From positions 62,001 through 126,000 of the forward strand of contig NZ_QWKG01000001.1 in assembly GCF_009911595.1 (NCBI RefSeq): a DNA stretch of 64,000 bases. The letters are read 5' to 3'. The position numbers were made by a program, and so were the translations under genes. The notes under the pieces were generated by a model. The model searched no databases. It had not been told where the DNA came from and saw only the letters and a list, made by a program, of their open reading frames with translations. Source of the DNA: Colidextribacter sp. OB.20 (lineage in GTDB: Bacteria; Bacillota; Clostridia; Oscillospirales; Oscillospiraceae). Below, piece by piece: positions 60,015-64,000 of this stretch; position 1 is the stretch's first letter; the number at the start of each line of letters is the position of its first letter.

Positions 60015-60688
60015 AGGCCGATCTTCTCCTTTACCAGGGACAGCAGCCTGTCACAGCTCTGTTCCAGATTCAAATTGGTGGTGTCCAGCAGGGCGGCGTC
60101 CGCCGCCTGCTTCAGGGGGGCGATGGGCCGGTGCTCGTCCTGCCAGTCCCGCTCCCTGATGTCCCGGAGGACGGTGTCGAAATCCGCCTCCTGTCCCCGC
60201 TGCTCCAGCTCACGCAGGCGGCGGCGTGCCCGGGCCTCCGGGGCGGCGGTGAGGAAAATCTTCACGTCCGCGTGGGGAAGGACCACCGTGCCGATGTCCC
60301 GGCCGTCCATGACCACATCGTTCTCCCGGGCCTGACGGCGCTGGAACTCCAGCAGAAAGGCCCGCACCTCCGGAATAGCGGAGACCTTGGACGCAAGACC
60401 GGACACCCGGTGCTCCCGGATGGCCTGGCTCACGTCCTCCCCAGCCAGGTACATCCGCTGGACCCCGTCCTCGCCGTAGGCCATTTTCACGTCCAGCCCC
60501 TCCAGCAGAGGGATCACCTGGGCCGGGTCAGCCGGGTCAGCCCCCGCCCGCAGGACCGCCAGGGCAACCGTGCGGTAGATGGCCCCCGTGTCTACATACA
60601 AAAAGCCCAGCTTTTCCGCCAGCTGCCGGGCCAGGGTGCTCTTCCCCGCCCCCGCCGGGCCATCAATGGCGATACTTTTACATCTCAT
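60011..60688 (-). CDS. cmk: Cytidylate kinase
   Basis: 225 residues. P-loop GPAGAGKSTLARQLA, the NMP-binding region with YRTVALAVL and DGRDIGTVVLPHADVKIFLTA are Cmk motifs. It phosphorylates CMP and dCMP. First gene of the cmk-plsC-ispH/rpsA operon. Confidence 0.95.
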   Translation of the reverse strand: MRCKSIAIDGPAGAGKSTLARQLAEKLGFLYVDTGAIYRTVALAVLRAGADPADPAQVIPLLEGLDVKMAYGEDGVQRMYLAGEDVSQAIREHRVSGLASKVSAIPEVRAFLLEFQRRQARENDVVMDGRDIGTVVLPHADVKIFLTAAPEARARRRLRELEQRGQEADFDTVLRDIRERDWQDEHRPIAPLKQAADAALLDTTNLNLEQSCDRLLSLVKEKIGL

Positions 60689-60734
60689 TGCTGATCGCTC
60701 CGTTCCTGCTTCTCTCGTCCCGCCCGCAGGCGGC

Positions 60735-60968
60735 TAAGGCTCCTTTTGAAAGGAGCTGTCAGCGAAGCTGACTGAGGATTGCGTCCGGCGAAGCCGGACA
60801 TACGAAGTAAACTAAGTCTATGCAAATCTTGTTTGCTTCGCACGTTTCGCTTCGCGAAACACAATCCTCCGCCCCAGTGTGCGCACTGGGGCACCTCCTT
60901 TCACTGCGCAGCCGTTGGCGGCTTTGCCGCCTTACGGATGCGGCGTCCCCCTTGCGGGGAAAAGGAGG
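60735..60968. repeat. Type C hairpin-repeat block
   Basis: It contains GGCTCCTTTTGAAAGGAGC, GTCAGCGAAGCTGAC, GTCCGGCGAAGCCGGAC, TTTCGCTTCGCGAAAC and CCAGTGTGCGCACTGG. It resembles the 36.2-36.6 kb blocks. No gene is seen. Confidence 0.75.
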
Positions 60969-60970
60969 CT

Positions 60971-61189
60971 TTACTCTCCTCGACCCAGGAGGTAATCGGT
61001 AGTTACGCCGAAGAAATCGGCGAAGAAGTTCAGTACCTCCAGAGGCACACCGACCTCACCATACTCATAGCGCTGATACTGACGCAGCTTAACTCCCATA
61101 ATCTCAGCCATTTCCCGCTGTTTCAGTCCTTTTTCTTCTCGCAGGGTCCTCAATCGTTTTCCAAAATCAGCCAGCAAACTTTTATCCAT
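60971..61189 (-). CDS. Small XRE-family DNA-binding protein
   Basis: 72 residues, essentially one helix-turn-helix (LRTLREEKGLKQREMAEIMGVKLRQYQRYEYGEVGVPLEVLNFFADFFGVTTDYLL). AAAGGA 6 nt before the ATG. Likely a phage- or plasmid-type regulator. No partner nearby. Confidence 0.85.
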   Translation of the reverse strand: MDKSLLADFGKRLRTLREEKGLKQREMAEIMGVKLRQYQRYEYGEVGVPLEVLNFFADFFGVTTDYLLGRGE

Positions 61190-61202
61190 AAAAATTCCTT
61201 TC

Positions 61203-61279
61203 AGGTATTGACACGGCCGTCCAGGGCTTCCGTCTGGGGGTGCGCACGGGGGTCACGCTGGGCGGCGACCTGGGCTAGG
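61203..61279 (+). pseudogene. Possible 3' remnant of a deleted gene
   Basis: A short forward-strand frame reads IDTAVQGFRLGVRTGVTLGGDLG and stops. The GFRLG pattern is like the C-termini of small phage-type clostridial proteins (DUF6809-like). There is no start or upstream part, so this looks like a leftover. Very short, low confidence. Confidence 0.25.
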
Positions 61280-61820
61280 AGGCGAAATACTTGGGCTCCA
61301 CCTGCTCACACAGCCAAACGCCGTTCTCGGAGCGGTAGAAGCTCACCCCGTCCCGGGCCATCGCGGCCGCGTCGATGGTAATGACCACCGGACTTCCATG
61401 TCGTTTCCCCACCGCCATGGCCGTCTCAAAGTCCCCGGAGAGGTGGACATACTGCCGACTCATTTTTCGGATACCCTCCTTTTGAATGGAGGGAAGAAAC
61501 CGGCTGGCCGTGCCGTGGTAGAGGTATTGGGGCGGGGTCTCCTCCCGCAGCTCCACATCCACCTGAAGGGAGTGGCCCTGATTGGCCCGGATTTTCGTGC
61601 CGTCCCCGTTGAAGGAATACCGCTGCTTGTTGTTCTCCCGGACGATCCGCTCCAGGGTGTCCATGTCGATCCTCCGCCCGGTTCGGTTTACTCCGGCCAG
61701 CAGCTCATTCACGTCCGCCCAGCCGTGCTCGTCCAGGGTGATCCCCGCCGCGTGGGGGTCGTGGCGCAGGACCAGGCTCAAAAACCGGCCCAGCTTTACA
61801 TCTGAATTGCTCTGTTCCAT
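61275..61820 (-). CDS. kptA: RNA 2'-phosphotransferase (Tpt1/KptA)
   Basis: 181 residues. LGRFLSLVLRHDP, GWADVNELL, QGHSLQVD and YLYHGTASRFLPSI are KptA motifs. It moves a splice-junction 2'-phosphate to NAD+; the natural bacterial substrate is unclear. No RNA ligase gene is adjacent. Confidence 0.93.
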   Translation of the reverse strand: MEQSNSDVKLGRFLSLVLRHDPHAAGITLDEHGWADVNELLAGVNRTGRRIDMDTLERIVRENNKQRYSFNGDGTKIRANQGHSLQVDVELREETPPQYLYHGTASRFLPSIQKEGIRKMSRQYVHLSGDFETAMAVGKRHGSPVVITIDAAAMARDGVSFYRSENGVWLCEQVEPKYFAS

Positions 61821-61857
61821 TGGCAGCTCCTAAGCTCTAACAGCTAAAGTTCTTTCG

Positions 61858-61881
61858 GTTCCTTTCTTTCAAGAAAGGAAC
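61858..61881. terminator. Hairpin at the 3' end of the flavoprotein gene
   Basis: 11-bp stem GTTCCTTTCTT and complement with a TC loop. The stop codon of the flavoprotein gene lies in the loop. A similar hairpin follows rpiR at 63222. Confidence 0.6.
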
Positions 61882-63146
61882 GCCTGTCCGGCGAGGACAT
61901 ACTCCGCCGCGCCCTCGCCCGCCGCCCGGCCGGTAGCCCAGGCGATTTGCAGGTTAAAGCCGCCGGTGTAGGCGTCCACGTCCAGCAGCTCCCCGGCGAA
62001 GAACAGGCCGGGGACCTTCCTGCTCATCATGGTTTTCGGGTCCACCTCTGACACCTTCACGCCGCCGGCGGTGATGATGGCCTCATCAACCGGCCGGGGG
62101 CCGGACACCGCCACGGTAAAGCACTTGAACAGCTCCAGCAGCCGGCGGCGCTCCCCACGGGTCAGGTCGTGGGCCTTTTTATTTCCCGGGATATCCGCCT
62201 GCTCCAGCAGGACAGGCACCAGCAGCCGGGGAGCCAGGGCCCCCAGGAGATTGTCCATATCCCGGTTGGCTCCAGCGGTGAGCTCCCGGACCAGCCGGGC
62301 GTCCAGGGCCGGCTCATCCAGGGCGGGCTTCAAGTCGATGGCGCAGGTGTACTGGTCCTTCTCGAAGTCCCGCATGTGGGCGCTGGCCGACAGCACCAGC
62401 GGTCCGGACAGGCCGAAATGGGTGAACAGCAGCTCCCCCTGCTCCTGGTAAACCGTCTTTTTTTTTCCGTTTTTTACTGTCAGAGTGACGTTTTTCAGGG
62501 CCAGGCCCTGCATCCGGGCGCAGAAGGGGTCCGGAGACTCCAGGGGCACCAGGGAGGGCCTGGGGGTCACGATGGTGTGGCCCAGCTCCTCCGCCATCCA
62601 CAGGCCGTCGCCGGTGGAGCCGGTGGCGGGGTAGGACAGCCCGCCGGTGGCCAGGATCACAGCCTTGCAGGGGAGGCCGCTGAGCTCCCTGCCTTCCCCC
62701 ATCTCCACGGCGCACACCGCCCCGTCCTGGAGGCAGACGCCCGACACCCGGTCGTTTACAACAGGCACCTTCAGCCGTTTCAACTCGAAAAACAGGGCGT
62801 CGATGATGTCGATGGACTTGTCGGATGCGGGAAAGACCCGATTCCCCCGCTCCACCTTCAAGGGCACGCCCAGTGCCTCAAAAAATTCCTCCACCCAGGC
62901 GGGGGGTGTGTGCTCCAGGGTGCTGTAGAGAAACTTCCCGTTCCGGGGCACGGCGGCCCGCACCTCCTCGGGGGAGCAGTGGTTGGTCACGTTGCACCGG
63001 CCTTTCCCCGTGATATACAGCTTCCGGCCCACCTTCTGGTTGCGCTCGATCAGTGTGACAGACGCTCCCTGCCGGGCGGCGGCAATGGCCGCCATCATGC
63101 CGGCGGCTCCGCCGCCGACTACAATCAAATCATTCTTCAAATTCAA
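61869..63146 (-). CDS. FAD-dependent oxidoreductase, HI0933/YhiN family
   Basis: 425 residues. Dinucleotide motif VVGGGAAGMMAAIAAARQG, KVGRKLYITGKGRCNVTN, a second ATGGLSYPATGSTGDG and the ending VDAYTGGFNLQIAWATG are family features. The substrate is not established. Monocistronic. Confidence 0.92.
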   Translation of the reverse strand: MNLKNDLIVVGGGAAGMMAAIAAARQGASVTLIERNQKVGRKLYITGKGRCNVTNHCSPEEVRAAVPRNGKFLYSTLEHTPPAWVEEFFEALGVPLKVERGNRVFPASDKSIDIIDALFFELKRLKVPVVNDRVSGVCLQDGAVCAVEMGEGRELSGLPCKAVILATGGLSYPATGSTGDGLWMAEELGHTIVTPRPSLVPLESPDPFCARMQGLALKNVTLTVKNGKKKTVYQEQGELLFTHFGLSGPLVLSASAHMRDFEKDQYTCAIDLKPALDEPALDARLVRELTAGANRDMDNLLGALAPRLLVPVLLEQADIPGNKKAHDLTRGERRRLLELFKCFTVAVSGPRPVDEAIITAGGVKVSEVDPKTMMSRKVPGLFFAGELLDVDAYTGGFNLQIAWATGRAAGEGAAEYVLAGQAFLS

Positions 63147-63221
63147 CAGCCCTTAATCAATCCGCATATTGAGGCAAAAGCCTCCGACCTTAGAGCGGTA
63201 CGCACAGGAAAGTTCTTTTTG

Positions 63222-63249
63222 GTTACTTTTTCTTTCAAGAAAAAGTAAC
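63222..63249. terminator. Hairpin at the 3' end of the rpiR gene
   Basis: 13-bp stem GTTACTTTTTCTT and complement, TC loop, right after the stop codon. Same loop and layout as the hairpin at 61858. Confidence 0.65.
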
Positions 63250-64000
63250 TCATTCCTGCACCTTCTCATACACGCCGTACTCGTCCCAGATGCCCTCCAG
63301 AGTCCGGAAGGTGCGCTCCACATCCTCGTTCTTCCGCTGGCTCACCGCCACCAGCAGGGCGTTCACCAGGGACAGCGGGGCCACCAGGGAGTCCACAAAG
63401 GAGGCCATGTCGCTGCGGGCCATCAGCAGATACTGGGAGATGGGAATCAGGGGGGAGGCCTCACTGTCGGTAATGGCCACCGTAGCGGCCCCCCGGTCCC
63501 GAGCGAAGCTCATAGCCTGGACGGTCCGGCTGGAGTATCGGGGAAAGCTGACGCCGATTACCACATCCCCCTCCCCCACCCGGAGCAGGCTCTCAAAAAT
63601 TTCGCTGGCAGTGCTGGCGGATACCAGCACCACGTTGTCAAAAATCAGGTTGAAGTAGAAGTGCAGGAAGGAGGCGATGGCGGCAGAGGACCGCACGCCG
63701 ATTATGTAAATCTTCCGGGCTGACACAATGGCGTCCACCGCCCGGTTGAAGCTCTCCCGGTCCAGCTCCTCCAGCGTCTGCCGGATCTTGTCAATGTCTG
63801 ACTGGAGCACCATGGACAGCAGGTCCTGATCTCCCAGCCGGTCGTTGGTCACCTCAATACGCTGAACCGTGGTCAGCCGGTTCCGGATCATCTTCTGAAT
63901 GGAGCGCTGCATGTCCGGGTATCCGTCGTAGCCCAGCTCGGAGGCGAAACGGACCACAGTGGACTCACTGACCCCCACCTTTTTGCCAAGCCGGCTGGCC
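63250..64000 (-). CDS. MurR/RpiR-family regulator (start outside window)
   Basis: The frame is open to the right edge. Visible parts: an HTH (ASRLGKKVGVSESTVVRFASELGYDGYPDMQ) and a SIS sugar-phosphate-binding domain (KIYIIGVRSSAAIASFLHFYF, VVIGVSFPRYSSRTVQAMSFARDRGAATVAITDS). It controls a sugar or amino-sugar gene set that would lie beyond the window. Confidence 0.9.
   Translation of the reverse strand, partial: ASRLGKKVGVSESTVVRFASELGYDGYPDMQRSIQKMIRNRLTTVQRIEVTNDRLGDQDLLSMVLQSDIDKIRQTLEELDRESFNRAVDAIVSARKIYIIGVRSSAAIASFLHFYFNLIFDNVVLVSASTASEIFESLLRVGEGDVVIGVSFPRYSSRTVQAMSFARDRGAATVAITDSEASPLIPISQYLLMARSDMASFVDSLVAPLSLVNALLVAVSQRKNEDVERTFRTLEGIWDEYGVYEKVQE

Overview
The window is a GC-rich stretch of a bacterial chromosome. 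It most likely comes from a spore-forming gut clostridium of the Oscillospiraceae (Flavonifractor / Pseudoflavonifractor type). The evidence is yabP-yabQ-divIC-S1 in Bacillus-like order, an ispH-rpsA fusion, T-box leaders, DUF4250 and DUF3842 genes, and many GC-rich intergenic palindromes. The lineage is inferred from gene content, not from a marker phylogeny.

Layout. 1-5.8 kb: the end of larC and a nickel-type ABC importer (nikA-E), presumably feeding the nickel-pincer cofactor. 5.9-6.9 kb: a hemerythrin/CheX-like fusion. 14.7-6.9 kb, reverse strand: one tight run cysE - two SUKH genes - cysS - fused nuclease/methylase - specificity subunit, behind a cysteine T-box. 14.8-17.2 kb: an XRE regulator with a membrane partner, a LysR regulator and a HIT protein. 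17.2-20.7 kb: a tandem duplication of an ECF sigma/anti-sigma operon, each copy followed by an Fst/par-like type I toxin-antitoxin locus. 20.7-31.1 kb: alaS, phzF and a lipoprotein behind a second T-box, birA, hpf, an amidohydrolase and the yabP-yabQ-divIC-S1 operon. 31.2-36.2 kb: a HAD phosphatase, a beta-CASP metallo-hydrolase, a DUF975 protein, a Nudix hydrolase and lexA. 37-45.4 kb: a UvrA paralogue, a DUF421 protein and carAB. 45.4-46.8 kb: an AT-richer patch with brnTA, a repeated regulator module and tRNA-Leu. 46.8-54 kb: a patatin, xpaC/telA, a TPM protein and a SARP-like regulator. 54-64 kb: a third type I toxin locus, ispF/ispD, carD, ispH-rpsA, plsC, cmk, kptA, a flavoprotein and an rpiR regulator that runs off the end.

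The accessory content is the most interesting part. Three copies of a module (small ribbon-helix-helix-like regulator, two conserved RNA hairpins, small acidic ORF) lie near 36.7, 46.1 and 54 kb; I do not recognise it as a described system. Three type I toxin-antitoxin loci share an extended promoter sequence. A BcgI-like restriction-modification pair sits 1 nt downstream of cysS under cysteine T-box control. At several genes an intergenic palindrome supplies the stop codon of the gene before it.

All coordinates, motifs and hairpins were read by eye; no database search or folding program was run. Domain names such as DUFs are recognised from memory and carry matching confidence.
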